The position numbers and the translations under genes are program-made. A DNA stretch of 64,000 nucleotides from Vibrio quintilis (GTDB taxonomy: Bacteria; Pseudomonadota; Gammaproteobacteria; Enterobacterales; Vibrionaceae): positions 2,542,001 through 2,606,000 of the forward strand of contig NZ_AP024897.1 in assembly GCF_024529975.1 (NCBI RefSeq). The letters are read 5' to 3'. Every line of letters begins with the position of its first letter. Positions within the stretch are counted from its first letter, which is position 1. Below are positions 33,937 to 43,153 of the stretch, piece by piece. A model generated the notes under the pieces. It was not told the DNA's origin. It did no database searches and saw only the letters and a list, made by a program, of their open reading frames with translations.

Positions 33937-35283
33937 ATGTGTGACGTATTTTTTATTGATGATGAGCCAGATATCCGCATTGCAATTGAGCAAAGTTTTG
34001 AACTGGCAGACATAAAAGCACGCTTCTTCGATTGTGCTGAAAATGCTTTGCTTGCGGCAAAAGAAGATGATTATCCTCTGGCGATTGTCACCGATATTCG
34101 TCTCCCCGGACTCAGCGGACAAAACCTGCTCCATTCAGTCCGGCGTCATGACCCGGATATCCCGGTGATCCTGATCACCGGCCACGGGGATATTTCGATG
34201 GCTGTGCAGGCAATGCACGATGGTGCTTATGACTTTATTGAAAAACCTTTTTCACCGGAACGCCTGACAGAAACAGTTTTCCGGGCCATCGATAAACGCC
34301 GCTTAACCCTGGAAAATCAGCAGCTGAAGAGAACGCTGAAAACCAGTCAGGTGCTTGGCCCACGGATTATTGGTGAAACTCAGGGAATGAAAAATCTCAA
34401 GGAAACCATTGGTCAGGTCGCAGATACCAGCGCAGACATTCTGTTATTTGGTGAAACAGGCACCGGTAAAGAACTTATTGCCCGCTCACTCCATGAGCTT
34501 AGTTCCCGCAGGGAACATAACTTTGTTGCGGTCAACTGTGGCGCAGTTCCGGAACACTTAATCGAAAGTGAACTCTATGGTCATGAAAAAGGCGCCTTTA
34601 CCGGCGCTGAAAGTCAGCGCATCGGTAAATTTGAACATGCGCAGGGCGGCACGCTGTTTCTGGATGAAATCGAGTCCATGCCCATGCCGGCGCAAATTCG
34701 TCTTTTACGTGTGCTGCAGGAACGGGTGATTGAACGGGTCGGCTCAAATGAGTTAATTCCTCTCGATATCCGGGTGATTGCAGCAACAAAGGCGGATCTG
34801 AATGAAGCCTCACTTCAGGGCAGTTTCCGGCAAGACCTTTATTACCGGCTCAACATAGTCACTTTGGATATTCCGCCTCTCAGAGAAAGAAAAGAAGATA
34901 TTCCGGCACTATTTCACCATTTTCTGCTGGTCGCAGCAGCACGCTACGGAAAAGCGGCTAACTCGATATCCAAACAGGATTTACAGCAGTTAATCAGCCA
35001 TACGTGGCCGGGAAATGTCCGGGAACTGAGAAACTCAGCTGAAAGATACGTCTTACTGGGGAAGCTGATTCAGCCCGGTACAGAAAACCCTTCAGGTTCT
35101 CAGGCTCCGTCAGGATTATCCGAACAGGTAGCTGAATTTGAAAAGTCAGTGATTGAACAGGCATTAATTGAATGTGGCGGCAGTATCAAAAACACGATGG
35201 ACACGCTCCATATTCCCCGCAAAACTTTATATGACAAAATGCAGAAATATCAGCTCGATAAAGACAATTACAAACACGAATAA
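33937..35283 (+). CDS. dctD: C4-dicarboxylate response regulator DctD (sigma-54 activator)
   Basis: NtrC-class regulator of 448 residues: receiver with phospho-acceptor Asp53 (VTDIRLPGLSG), AAA+ domain with Walker A GETGTGKE (172-179), the sigma-54 contact loop GAFTGA (219-224), and a C-terminal Fis-type helix-turn-helix (ALIECGGSIKNTMDTLHIPRKTLYDKM). Expected to switch on the TRAP transporter dctPQM. A matching sigma-54 promoter and upstream palindrome lie before dctP at 47065-47199, about 12 kb away. Confidence 0.94.
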   Translation: MCDVFFIDDEPDIRIAIEQSFELADIKARFFDCAENALLAAKEDDYPLAIVTDIRLPGLSGQNLLHSVRRHDPDIPVILITGHGDISMAVQAMHDGAYDFIEKPFSPERLTETVFRAIDKRRLTLENQQLKRTLKTSQVLGPRIIGETQGMKNLKETIGQVADTSADILLFGETGTGKELIARSLHELSSRREHNFVAVNCGAVPEHLIESELYGHEKGAFTGAESQRIGKFEHAQGGTLFLDEIESMPMPAQIRLLRVLQERVIERVGSNELIPLDIRVIAATKADLNEASLQGSFRQDLYYRLNIVTLDIPPLRERKEDIPALFHHFLLVAAARYGKAANSISKQDLQQLISHTWPGNVRELRNSAERYVLLGKLIQPGTENPSGSQAPSGLSEQVAEFEKSVIEQALIECGGSIKNTMDTLHIPRKTLYDKMQKYQLDKDNYKHE

Positions 35284-35288
35284 AAAAG

Positions 35289-35318
35289 ACAGCACCGGAA
35301 ATCCCGGTGCTGTTTCAT
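35289..35318 (+). terminator. Terminator after dctD
   Basis: 10-bp GC-rich stem ACAGCACCGG...CCGGTGCTGT followed by TTTC, five bases past the dctD stop. Confidence 0.75.
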
Positions 35319-35407
35319 CTCAAGAATGAAAAGTACAACATGGAGTATAGAAATACATTCAGGCCACCGGAAAGATTCCCGGCCACCTGAAATAAGGAGG
35401 AAGCAGA

Positions 35408-38017
35408 CTAAACAGCTTGCTTATGAATCACCTGATAGGATGGCTTTTCATAAGCTTCCATTTGGTCAAACTGTAAATATGAATAGATGTCAGCAGCTCC
35501 GCCTGACAACACCTGCATCGCTTGCAGATACTCGTCTTTGGTCGGCAAAGCGCCTTTGATGGCAGTAATCGTTGCCAGTTCAGCTGAAGCCAGATAAACC
35601 TTTGCTCCCTGACCGAGACGGTTCGGGAAATTACGGGTTGAGGTTGAAACCGCCGTACAATTCTCTGCAACTCTGGCCTGATTTCCCATACACAAAGAAC
35701 ATCCGGGTTGCTCAGTCCGGGCACCTGTGAGCGCAAACCGGTTGAATACCCCTTCCAGCTTGAGCTGATCTTCATCCATCCGGGTCGGCGGCGCGATCCA
35801 CAATTTTGATTGTGTCGTCCCTTCGCAGGCTTTCAGCAGTTCAGCGGATGCCCGGAAATGGCCGATGTTCGTCATACATGAGCCGATAAAACACTCATCA
35901 ACCGGCGTGTTTGCTTCTTCAGATAACAGACGAACATCATCCGGATCATTCGGACAACATAAGATAGGTTCGTGAATTGCTGCCAAATCAATCTCAATCA
36001 CTGCGGCATACGCTGCATCATCATCAGCAGCTAAGAGCTCAGGGTTTGCCAGCCACATATTCATGGCATCAACCCGGCGTTGTAATGTTTCAGCATGGCC
36101 GTAACCCTGGGAAATCATCCACCGCAGCAAAGTGACATTCGATTCAGTATGCTGAATAACAGCATCCTGTTCCAGCGCAATCGTACATGCAGCCGCAGAG
36201 CGCTCTGCTGACGCATCGGCCAGCTCAAATGCCTGATCAACACTAAGTCCTTTCAGACCCTGAATTTCCAGAATCCGTCCTGAGAAAATATTCTTTTTGC
36301 CTTGTTTTTCAACAGTCAGCAGACCTTGCTGAATGGCGAAATACGGAATGGCATGAACTAAATCACGTAATGTAATGCCCGGGTTCATGTCGCCTTTAAA
36401 ACGAACCAGAACAGATTCCGGCATATCCAGTGGCATGGTGCCGGTCGCAGCAGAAAACGCAACCAATCCTGAACCTGCCGGAAATGAAATTCCCACTGGG
36501 AAGCGGGTATGACTGTCACCACCGGTACCAACCGTATCGGGAACCAGCATCCGGTTCAGCCAGGAATGAATCACTCCATCTCCGGGACGCAGCGCAATAC
36601 CTTCCCGGCTTTCATAAAATTCTGGCAGTGTGGCATGTAAAAGACTGTCGATTTTCCGCGGATAAGCGGATGTATGACAGAAAGACTGCATCACCAGCTC
36701 CGCACTATATTTCAGACAGGCCAGATCCTTGATTTCGTCCCGGGTCATTGCACCCGTTGTATCCTGAGAACCTACAGTTGAGATTTTCGGCTCGCAGTAT
36801 TGTCCCGGACGAATGCCATCAGTACCGCAGGCCTTACCCACGATTTTCTGAGCCAGTGTAAAGCCGCCGGATTTTTCTTCAACCGTCGCACCAGCCCGGA
36901 AAACCTCTGATTCAGGTAAATTCAGCGCCTGACGGGCTTTAGCGGTCAGTTTCCGGCCAATAATCAACGGAATCCGCCCACCGGCACGGACTTCATCCAG
37001 CAGTACTTCTGTTTTCAGAGTAAACTGGCTCAACACAGCCCCGGTTTGCCGGTTCCGGATAATCCCTTCATATGGACGGACTTCGATTTCATCCCCCATA
37101 TTCATGGCTGTCACATCGATATTTTCTATCGGCAATGCACCTGAATCTTCCATGGTATTAAAAAAGATAGGTGCAATTTTTCCGGCCAGACAGAGACCAC
37201 CAAACCGTTTATTCGGCACAAATGGAATATCCTGTCCCATATGCCAAAGCACAGAGTTGGTCGCAGATTTACGTGATGAACCGGTCCCGACCACATCACC
37301 GACATAAGCTAACGGCAATCCCTTTGCTTTCAGGGATTCAATCAGTTGAACCGGACCTTTTTTCCCCGGTTCATCAGGTTCAATGCCATCCCGTGACATT
37401 TTAAGCATTGCCTGAGCATGCAGCGGAATGTCAGGTCGTGACCATGCATCCTGAGCAGGAGACAGGTCATCGGTATTGGTTTCACCGGTCACTTTAAAAA
37501 CAGTCAGCGGAATGGATTCTGCAACCGCCGGGCGGGACAAAAACCATTCTGCATCAGCCCAAGATTGTAAAACAGCAGCAGCATAAGAATTGCCCGCGTC
37601 CGCTTTCTCTTTGACCGTATCAAACGCATCATAAACCATGATGGTCATTTTTAAGGCAGCAGCAGCCAGTTCTGCCAGCTGTGAATTTTCCAGCAAATCA
37701 ATCAGGCTCATCACGTTATAGCCGCCCTGCATGGTGCCGAGCAATTCAACCGCTTTTTCCGGACTGATGGCATGACACGCGAGTTCACCATTGGCAATTT
37801 GCGTTAGATAATCAGACTTTACCTTCGCGGCATCATCCACACCTGCGGGGGTAAAATAAGTAATTAAACTTAGCAACCGGGTTTCATCAGCGTTGTTTTC
37901 ATTCAACAGTAATTCAAACGCGGCCTGAGTCTGCTCAGCGGTCATTGCTTGTGGGTTCACACCCATATCGGTTCTTTCTTTTGCCTGTTTTTCATATTCG
38001 GCAATTAATTCGTACAT
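35408..38017 (-). CDS. AcnB-type aconitate hydratase
   Basis: Iron-sulfur dehydratase of 869 residues with AcnB architecture: N-terminal HEAT-like domain, swivel domain ahead of the core (VFKVTGETNTDDLSPAQDAWSRPD; GDVVGTGSSRKSATNS), and 4Fe-4S ligands Cys714 (FIGSCMTNIGHF), Cys773 and Cys776 (GCSLCMGNQ). It would interconvert citrate, aconitate and isocitrate or related tricarboxylates; AcnB also handles 2-methylaconitate. Vibrios normally carry the housekeeping acnB elsewhere (inference), so this is probably a second, pathway-specific copy. Grouped with a PrpF-family isomerase and a carboxylate carrier on the same strand, and divergent from a CitA/CitB-type system. Confidence 0.88.
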   Translation of the reverse strand: MYELIAEYEKQAKERTDMGVNPQAMTAEQTQAAFELLLNENNADETRLLSLITYFTPAGVDDAAKVKSDYLTQIANGELACHAISPEKAVELLGTMQGGYNVMSLIDLLENSQLAELAAAALKMTIMVYDAFDTVKEKADAGNSYAAAVLQSWADAEWFLSRPAVAESIPLTVFKVTGETNTDDLSPAQDAWSRPDIPLHAQAMLKMSRDGIEPDEPGKKGPVQLIESLKAKGLPLAYVGDVVGTGSSRKSATNSVLWHMGQDIPFVPNKRFGGLCLAGKIAPIFFNTMEDSGALPIENIDVTAMNMGDEIEVRPYEGIIRNRQTGAVLSQFTLKTEVLLDEVRAGGRIPLIIGRKLTAKARQALNLPESEVFRAGATVEEKSGGFTLAQKIVGKACGTDGIRPGQYCEPKISTVGSQDTTGAMTRDEIKDLACLKYSAELVMQSFCHTSAYPRKIDSLLHATLPEFYESREGIALRPGDGVIHSWLNRMLVPDTVGTGGDSHTRFPVGISFPAGSGLVAFSAATGTMPLDMPESVLVRFKGDMNPGITLRDLVHAIPYFAIQQGLLTVEKQGKKNIFSGRILEIQGLKGLSVDQAFELADASAERSAAACTIALEQDAVIQHTESNVTLLRWMISQGYGHAETLQRRVDAMNMWLANPELLAADDDAAYAAVIEIDLAAIHEPILCCPNDPDDVRLLSEEANTPVDECFIGSCMTNIGHFRASAELLKACEGTTQSKLWIAPPTRMDEDQLKLEGVFNRFALTGARTEQPGCSLCMGNQARVAENCTAVSTSTRNFPNRLGQGAKVYLASAELATITAIKGALPTKDEYLQAMQVLSGGAADIYSYLQFDQMEAYEKPSYQVIHKQAV

Positions 38018-38082
38018 ATTGCTCTCACTATCTTTTTATCTGGGCCATCGCTGGTTATCCGGGCAATGGCCGGAAGTGTTCT

Positions 38083-39234
38083 TTATGCAAATGTGGTTTT
38101 GGTAAAGACCTGCCCCGCCATCAGAATCCGTGCTGTCCGCTCAACGGTAATCGCACTGATATGTTCTCCGTCCGCTTTAATAGCGGCACGCATAACACCG
38201 CCCGGATGTCCGAGGAACACCTCATCACTTTCAGAGGTCACAATCTCACTCACTAAACTGCCCTGAACTCTTGCTGCATTCGCCGTACAGACAGCACCGG
38301 TGATTGCCAGCGCCTGATGCGGCTTTTGCATCGACATCATGCGGATTAATAAGTCCATCTTTTCAGCAGGCTGAACCCGGCCGGACATATCGGTATAGTC
38401 TTGTGGCTCTGCAATGACCGTTGCTTTCGGCACAGCCGGCGATAAACGCGTCGCATCTTCGCGGGAAGCAAAACCGCACAATTCACAGGCAATCGAGCGG
38501 ATTTCTTCGATCAGAGTCAGATCTTTCTCAGTAAAATCTGTATGCAGCTCTTTGCCGGTCAGCCCTAAATCTTTTGCCCGCATGTAAACCAGAGGCGCTG
38601 CAGAATCAATGATTGAGATTTCAATCTCACCGGCAGAAGTCTGAATCGTTTGCTTTGCTTCTCCGGTCGGTAACAGTTTTCCGGTGGAGGCACCCTGCGA
38701 CTCATAGAAGCTTAAATCCAGCTTGGCTCCGGTTCCCGGAACGCCTGGAATCTCACAGTCACCGTCAACAACCAGTTCACCATCTTTGACCTGAACTTCG
38801 GCTTCAATCAGCCGGTTGCTGTTGGTGTTATTAATCATCACCCGGGTCAATGGCTCTTGTACCTGAACCATGCCGGTTGCAATAGCGAAAGGTCCGACAC
38901 CAGAAGAAATATTGCCGCAGTTACTGTTGAACGCGACGGTTTCTGTATCAATACTGACCTGAGCGAAGGTATAATTGACATCAATCCCTTCCTGCTCTGA
39001 CGGGCCAACAATCGCCACTTTACTGGTCAGCGAATTAGCACCACCCAGACCGTCAATCTGGCGCTTATCCGGACTTCCCATCACTTCAAGCAGAAACGGA
39101 CCCCAGTCGTCCCGGTTAGATGGCATATCTTTTTCTGAGAAGAAAACACCTTTACTTGTACCTGCACGCAGAATCATGCAGTTTGTTTTTAAAACAGAAT
39201 TCGTTTTCATGATGACCTCGTTATTCAGAAGCAA
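38083..39234 (-). CDS. PrpF-family isomerase (aconitate-type)
   Basis: A 383-residue protein of the PrpF family, two diaminopimelate-epimerase-like domains with a shared active site. Seen: MILRAGTSKGVFFSEKDMP, the DGLGGANSLTSKVAIV stretch, the Cys loop SNCGNISSGVGPFA, and HPGGVMRA. Family members catalyse cis/trans isomerisation of 2-methylaconitate, aconitate or oxalomesaconate. Beside an AcnB-type aconitase, an aconitate or methylaconitate isomerase is the likely role, but no prpB/prpC genes are here, so methylcitrate cycling is less likely than trans-aconitate or citrate use. The ATG nine codons in (MKTNSVLK) with GAGGTCATC before it may be the true start. Confidence 0.8.
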   Translation of the reverse strand: MLLNNEVIMKTNSVLKTNCMILRAGTSKGVFFSEKDMPSNRDDWGPFLLEVMGSPDKRQIDGLGGANSLTSKVAIVGPSEQEGIDVNYTFAQVSIDTETVAFNSNCGNISSGVGPFAIATGMVQVQEPLTRVMINNTNSNRLIEAEVQVKDGELVVDGDCEIPGVPGTGAKLDLSFYESQGASTGKLLPTGEAKQTIQTSAGEIEISIIDSAAPLVYMRAKDLGLTGKELHTDFTEKDLTLIEEIRSIACELCGFASREDATRLSPAVPKATVIAEPQDYTDMSGRVQPAEKMDLLIRMMSMQKPHQALAITGAVCTANAARVQGSLVSEIVTSESDEVFLGHPGGVMRAAIKADGEHISAITVERTARILMAGQVFTKTTFA

Positions 39235-39277
39235 GCCAAACAGGCTACCGGAGTAGCCTGTCAGTTCCCGGATGGGA

Positions 39278-40660
39278 TTAAATAGGTAAGTGGTTCATGA
39301 CAATGGTGAAGAGCACCATACAAACCAAAGCGAATGGATAGGTAGCGGCATATCCTGCCCCGGCTTCTTCAGATTCAACCGCTTCAATTGCAGCACCTAA
39401 ACCAGGTGTGGAAGTCATCCCGCCACAGATGGCACCGGATAACATAACCCAGTTAATTTTGAAGACGTATTTACCGACAACAAAACCGACAACCATACAG
39501 ATAAATGCAACAGCAACAGACAACATTGCAATGTAAAGACCCGTACTGCTGAACAGCGCTGCAATCACCTTGTTGCCGTAAGTCAGACCAATAATGCCGA
39601 CAAATGCACCAAGCCCTAATTTTTTCAGCACGTTTAGTGTTGCAGGCTCCATACGGAAGTTCTGGCCGGCAATTTCACCGATATGGCCAAGGATAAGAGA
39701 GGCAACCAGAATGCCACCGGTTGAACCCAGGCTGAAATAACCGATAGGTCCGAGATATACCTGAACAGAACCAAGCAACAGCCCTGAGAAAATGCAGCAT
39801 GCAAATGCAATCATGTTGAATTTTCCAATCGGCTTCTGATTTGCTTCATCCGCTTTCATGGATTCAAGCTCGATCTTGAACGCAGCCTGTTCTTTTTCTA
39901 AATCAACCCGGAACAGCTTCGGCAGGAAGCTCATGGCCAGAATCACCATGATCACTCCAAAAGGGAAACCTATTGCATTTGCAGCACCCGTGCTGGCAAC
40001 GGCTTCATGAACAAAGGCATCTTTCTGTGCTTTTGTCAGGTCAGTGGTATTGAAATGCGTTAACTGATGAGACGGATCAATCACCTTCAGGATTTTATCT
40101 TTTGTCGCATCAGGCAGATTCGGGAAATTATCAACAACGGCATAAGATGAATCTTCTGTGGTTTCCAGTGCTGCAGCAACGCCCGGAGAGCTGGTCAATG
40201 CAGCGGTGTAAACACCAGACATTTCATACAAACCATCGCCAATATTATCCCGGAGCAGATAAACAGACAGGCCACCGGTTGCCGTCAGGATGACTGACAG
40301 CAAGACAAATTTTGCTCCATATTTCTTCAATACTTTTCCAAGGTCTTTTGCAGATGCAAGACCTACAGCAGCAATGAAAAGGTAGAGGAAGAAATGAGCC
40401 ACGTTATGCGGGACCAACCCGTGGTGAAGGATTTTCTGAACCCCGGCATAATATTCACTGTCCGGCCCGACACCTTCCAGTAAATTCAGCACAGCCCAAC
40501 CAAAGAATAAACCGGTAAACAGGTTGCCGGAAATACCCAATTTAAATTTCCCTATTTTTATATTCTCAATACGGGAACCAATCATCAGTACCAGAAATAT
40601 CAAGGTATAGGGATTTGAAAGAAACTTCAAAATCTCAAACTTCATTGTATTTACTCTCAA
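39278..40660 (-). CDS. AspT/YidE-like carboxylate antiporter
   Basis: Integral membrane protein of 460 residues with ten or more hydrophobic segments and an internal duplication: ALTSSPGVAAALE in the first half and GGMTSTPGLGAAIEA in the second, the hallmark of the aspartate:alanine exchanger (AAEx) family. A hydrophilic loop lies between (about residues 245-280). The substrate is not readable from sequence; linkage to an aconitase and a PrpF protein suggests a di- or tricarboxylate such as citrate or trans-aconitate. First gene of the minus-strand operon of carrier, isomerase and aconitase. Confidence 0.75.
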   Translation of the reverse strand: MRVNTMKFEILKFLSNPYTLIFLVLMIGSRIENIKIGKFKLGISGNLFTGLFFGWAVLNLLEGVGPDSEYYAGVQKILHHGLVPHNVAHFFLYLFIAAVGLASAKDLGKVLKKYGAKFVLLSVILTATGGLSVYLLRDNIGDGLYEMSGVYTAALTSSPGVAAALETTEDSSYAVVDNFPNLPDATKDKILKVIDPSHQLTHFNTTDLTKAQKDAFVHEAVASTGAANAIGFPFGVIMVILAMSFLPKLFRVDLEKEQAAFKIELESMKADEANQKPIGKFNMIAFACCIFSGLLLGSVQVYLGPIGYFSLGSTGGILVASLILGHIGEIAGQNFRMEPATLNVLKKLGLGAFVGIIGLTYGNKVIAALFSSTGLYIAMLSVAVAFICMVVGFVVGKYVFKINWVMLSGAICGGMTSTPGLGAAIEAVESEEAGAGYAATYPFALVCMVLFTIVMNHLPI

Positions 40661-40827
40661 TTATTGTTTCAGCTAAAGGTAATAAATAAAAAACTTATTT
40701 ATTTTTTATCTTTGGGTATCAAGCCAATATGAATATATTTTCCCATCAAAAGAATAGAGAGTAATAACCTGATGAATGAAATAAAAACTTATCATTGAGG
40801 TTAAACTTATAATGGTTTGTGTATTTA

Positions 40828-40850
40828 TGTTTCATCAATTTTATGAAACA
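40828..40850. promoter_or_regulatory. Inverted repeat, candidate operator for carrier operon
   Basis: Perfect 8-bp arms TGTTTCAT and ATGAAACA spaced by seven bases, about 170 bases upstream of the antiporter gene. A good candidate binding site for the adjacent response regulator, although I know of no consensus to match it to. Confidence 0.4.
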
Positions 40851-41280
40851 CATCAATCATACAATTCAATCTGTCATCATTACGGAAAGGCTGGCATTCG
40901 AACCATTGAATTCAGCAATCGTGTTTGATGATAAGCAAATAATTATCACAATTAACACCAGAGCCTAATTTATCAGGTACTGTGTTAACAACACATCCCC
41001 TTTCCACCGATACAGAGAGCCTTACAACGTCTCTTTATTCATTTTCATGGCGGCTAATACACCCGTAACTAACATGTATTATCTGTATAAATGATGAATA
41101 AGGTAATGTTTAGAACATTAATTTCATTTAAGTAATAAAGTCAGAAAATTTAAATTTTTACTAGTAAACACTTATTTGATTTAGATTAATAAAAAATATA
41201 TTAGCCGTCACAAAATAAATATCAAATAGAAACTCACCTATTAATAATTATGTTTAATTCTCTACAAATAAAAATATAAA

Positions 41281-41294
41281 TTGATATATATCAA
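41281..41294. promoter_or_regulatory. FNR-type box
   Basis: TTGATATATATCAA fits the FNR consensus TTGAT-N4-ATCAA exactly and is the core of a 20-bp perfect palindrome (41278-41297). It lies about 275 bases before the sensor kinase gene and 620 before the carrier gene, implying oxygen control of this carboxylate unit. CRP-type sites are related but have a different core. Confidence 0.65.
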
Positions 41295-41569
41295 TTTATG
41301 ATGCAGGCTCAATAGTTTAAATAAAATTAATGTTTTTAACTCCGAATCTATTGCTTCATCACTTCTGTTTGATATGCTCTGCAGTGGACAAAATGTTTTT
41401 AATGAAAGAAATGTTTTTTAATCAATAACCCGGCTTCAGATCATTTTTTTGGCTGAAAATATTGAGTGTTTTCTTTGATACCGGTAATACCCGCAATCAA
41501 TCAGATAAAAATAAGCAATCAAAGTTATATTAACGCGATAGCATAAACTAAAGGCAATCAAGAAAGAAG

Positions 41570-43153
41570 ATGGAATTCAGAGGACGTATTTTTTTAATCC
41601 AGTCAGTTATCGCATTCATCATCGCACTCTTTTTTATTGTGACCACCATCCTCGCCATTGAAAAAGTGATAACGAACGATAAATTTCATGAGACACGAAA
41701 TCTGGCTTCCTTTATAGCAAGTAATCCAACCATTCAAAAAGCAGTTGAAAAGCAGGATACATCAGCCTTTGATCAAGTGTTACGCGGCCAGAAAAATTTT
41801 GATGTTGATTTAATCGTTATCGCCTCAACCACCGGAGAACGTCTGTTTCATACCGAAGAAGACAATGAAGGCGGCTTTACGCATAACCCTGGTTTCCAAA
41901 AAGCCTTGCAAGGTGAGACAGTGACTGAAATCCAGCGGGGTCTGACCGGGTTAGCCATTAAGAGCCGGGTTCCGGTTTATGCATCGGGTAAAGTGATTGG
42001 TGTCGTGACTGTCGGTTTTTGGGAATCTCACGTCCAGATCATGGTCACCCATTATATTGAGCAGGCGATTGTGGCAACGCTGGTGATGCTGATTCTGATG
42101 CTTTATGGCTCCAGTATCTTCAGTAACTATATTCAACGCCAGCTTTCAGGGATGACGCCGGAACAAATCGCCCGGGCTTATCAGCTGCGCAAAGGCATTC
42201 TCAATAGTGTCGCTGAGGGCATGATTGCCGTTGATCCTCAGGGCATCATCATGATCATTAACCGTCAGGCGGTTGACCTGCTCGGTATCGAATGGCCGAA
42301 TCATAAATTGTTTGGCACGCATATCAGCCAGGCCTGCTACCCTTATGACTTTTTCATGCCTCAAACCGAAGAACAACTGGGTGAAACGACGATTAATGTC
42401 AACGGCGAAACATTTCTGGCTTCCAGAACCATGATGAAAGATGAAGAAAAGCTGATTGGTTACGTCATCAGCTTCCGCCGCCGGGATACTTCGGCGATGT
42501 TACAACTGATGGCCAGACAAGCTGAAAAAGAGCGGGACGGGCTGCGGGTCATCACCCATGAATATGCCAATAACATGGCGGTTGTATCCGGTATGCTGGA
42601 AATGGGGTTTTATCAGAAAGCCAGAGAGTTTATCCATAAAGAAAACAGCGGATTGCAAACAGAAATATCAAGGCTGACCAATGACTTCCATCCGACAATA
42701 GCTGCACTGATTCTGGGTAAAAAACGCAAAGCGAATGAACTGGGATTCAATTTGACGATCGTGGACGGTTCAGCCCTTTCTTTGAAAGAGATATTGCTCA
42801 CTGCCGATGAAGTCGCAGCAATCATCGGCAACCTGCTGGATAATGCCTTTGAAGCTATCTCAAAAACTGAAAGAAAAGGCAACATTGAGCTGTTTGCCAC
42901 CGATTCAGGCAAAGAATTAATTATAGAAGTTTCAGATAATGGCATCGGTATCGCAGATGAAGATAAAGATTCCATTTTTGTCAGTGGGTTTACCAGCAAG
43001 AATATCAATCCTTCGATGCATGGTGTTGGCCTTGCATTGATTTACAGCCTGACCGAAAAAGCCCAGGGAGAGATTGTGGTCGAGGATAATGACCCGGACG
43101 GTACGGTGTTTAGTTTGTTTATACCTAAGTCAGGAGAAAAAAATGAGCAATAA
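41570..43153 (+). CDS. CitA/DcuS-type sensor histidine kinase
   Basis: Membrane kinase of 527 residues. Seen: two membrane segments (about residues 9-30 and 165-185) around a single PAS-like periplasmic domain with the family features ERLFHTEED and GLTGLAIKSRVPVYASGKVIGVVTVGF, which bind carboxylates in CitA and DcuS. Then a cytoplasmic PAS domain (GILNSVAEGMIAVDPQGIIMIIN), phospho-acceptor His330 in ITHEYANNMAVVSGML, and HATPase boxes NLLDNAFEAI and SDNGIGI. Overlaps the regulator gene by 11 bases, so the two are co-translated. Confidence 0.88.
   Translation: MEFRGRIFLIQSVIAFIIALFFIVTTILAIEKVITNDKFHETRNLASFIASNPTIQKAVEKQDTSAFDQVLRGQKNFDVDLIVIASTTGERLFHTEEDNEGGFTHNPGFQKALQGETVTEIQRGLTGLAIKSRVPVYASGKVIGVVTVGFWESHVQIMVTHYIEQAIVATLVMLILMLYGSSIFSNYIQRQLSGMTPEQIARAYQLRKGILNSVAEGMIAVDPQGIIMIINRQAVDLLGIEWPNHKLFGTHISQACYPYDFFMPQTEEQLGETTINVNGETFLASRTMMKDEEKLIGYVISFRRRDTSAMLQLMARQAEKERDGLRVITHEYANNMAVVSGMLEMGFYQKAREFIHKENSGLQTEISRLTNDFHPTIAALILGKKRKANELGFNLTIVDGSALSLKEILLTADEVAAIIGNLLDNAFEAISKTERKGNIELFATDSGKELIIEVSDNGIGIADEDKDSIFVSGFTSKNINPSMHGVGLALIYSLTEKAQGEIVVEDNDPDGTVFSLFIPKSGEKNEQ

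Larger units (their letters stand above)
40661..41569. other. Long AT-rich divergent control region
   Basis: 909 bases without any supported gene, between the carrier-prpF-acnB operon (minus) and the CitA/CitB-type system (plus). Very AT-rich on the right side. It contains an FNR-type box (41281-41294), an inverted repeat TGTTTCAT-N7-ATGAAACA (40828-40850), and TGATAA-N8-TTATCA (40929-40948). The size and the number of dyads suggest a heavily regulated promoter pair. Confidence 0.5.

Noticed and set aside
35408..38017. AcnD of the methylcitrate cycle
   Set aside because: Domain order and motifs are those of AcnB (swivel domain first), whereas AcnD is AcnA-like, and no prpB or prpC is nearby.
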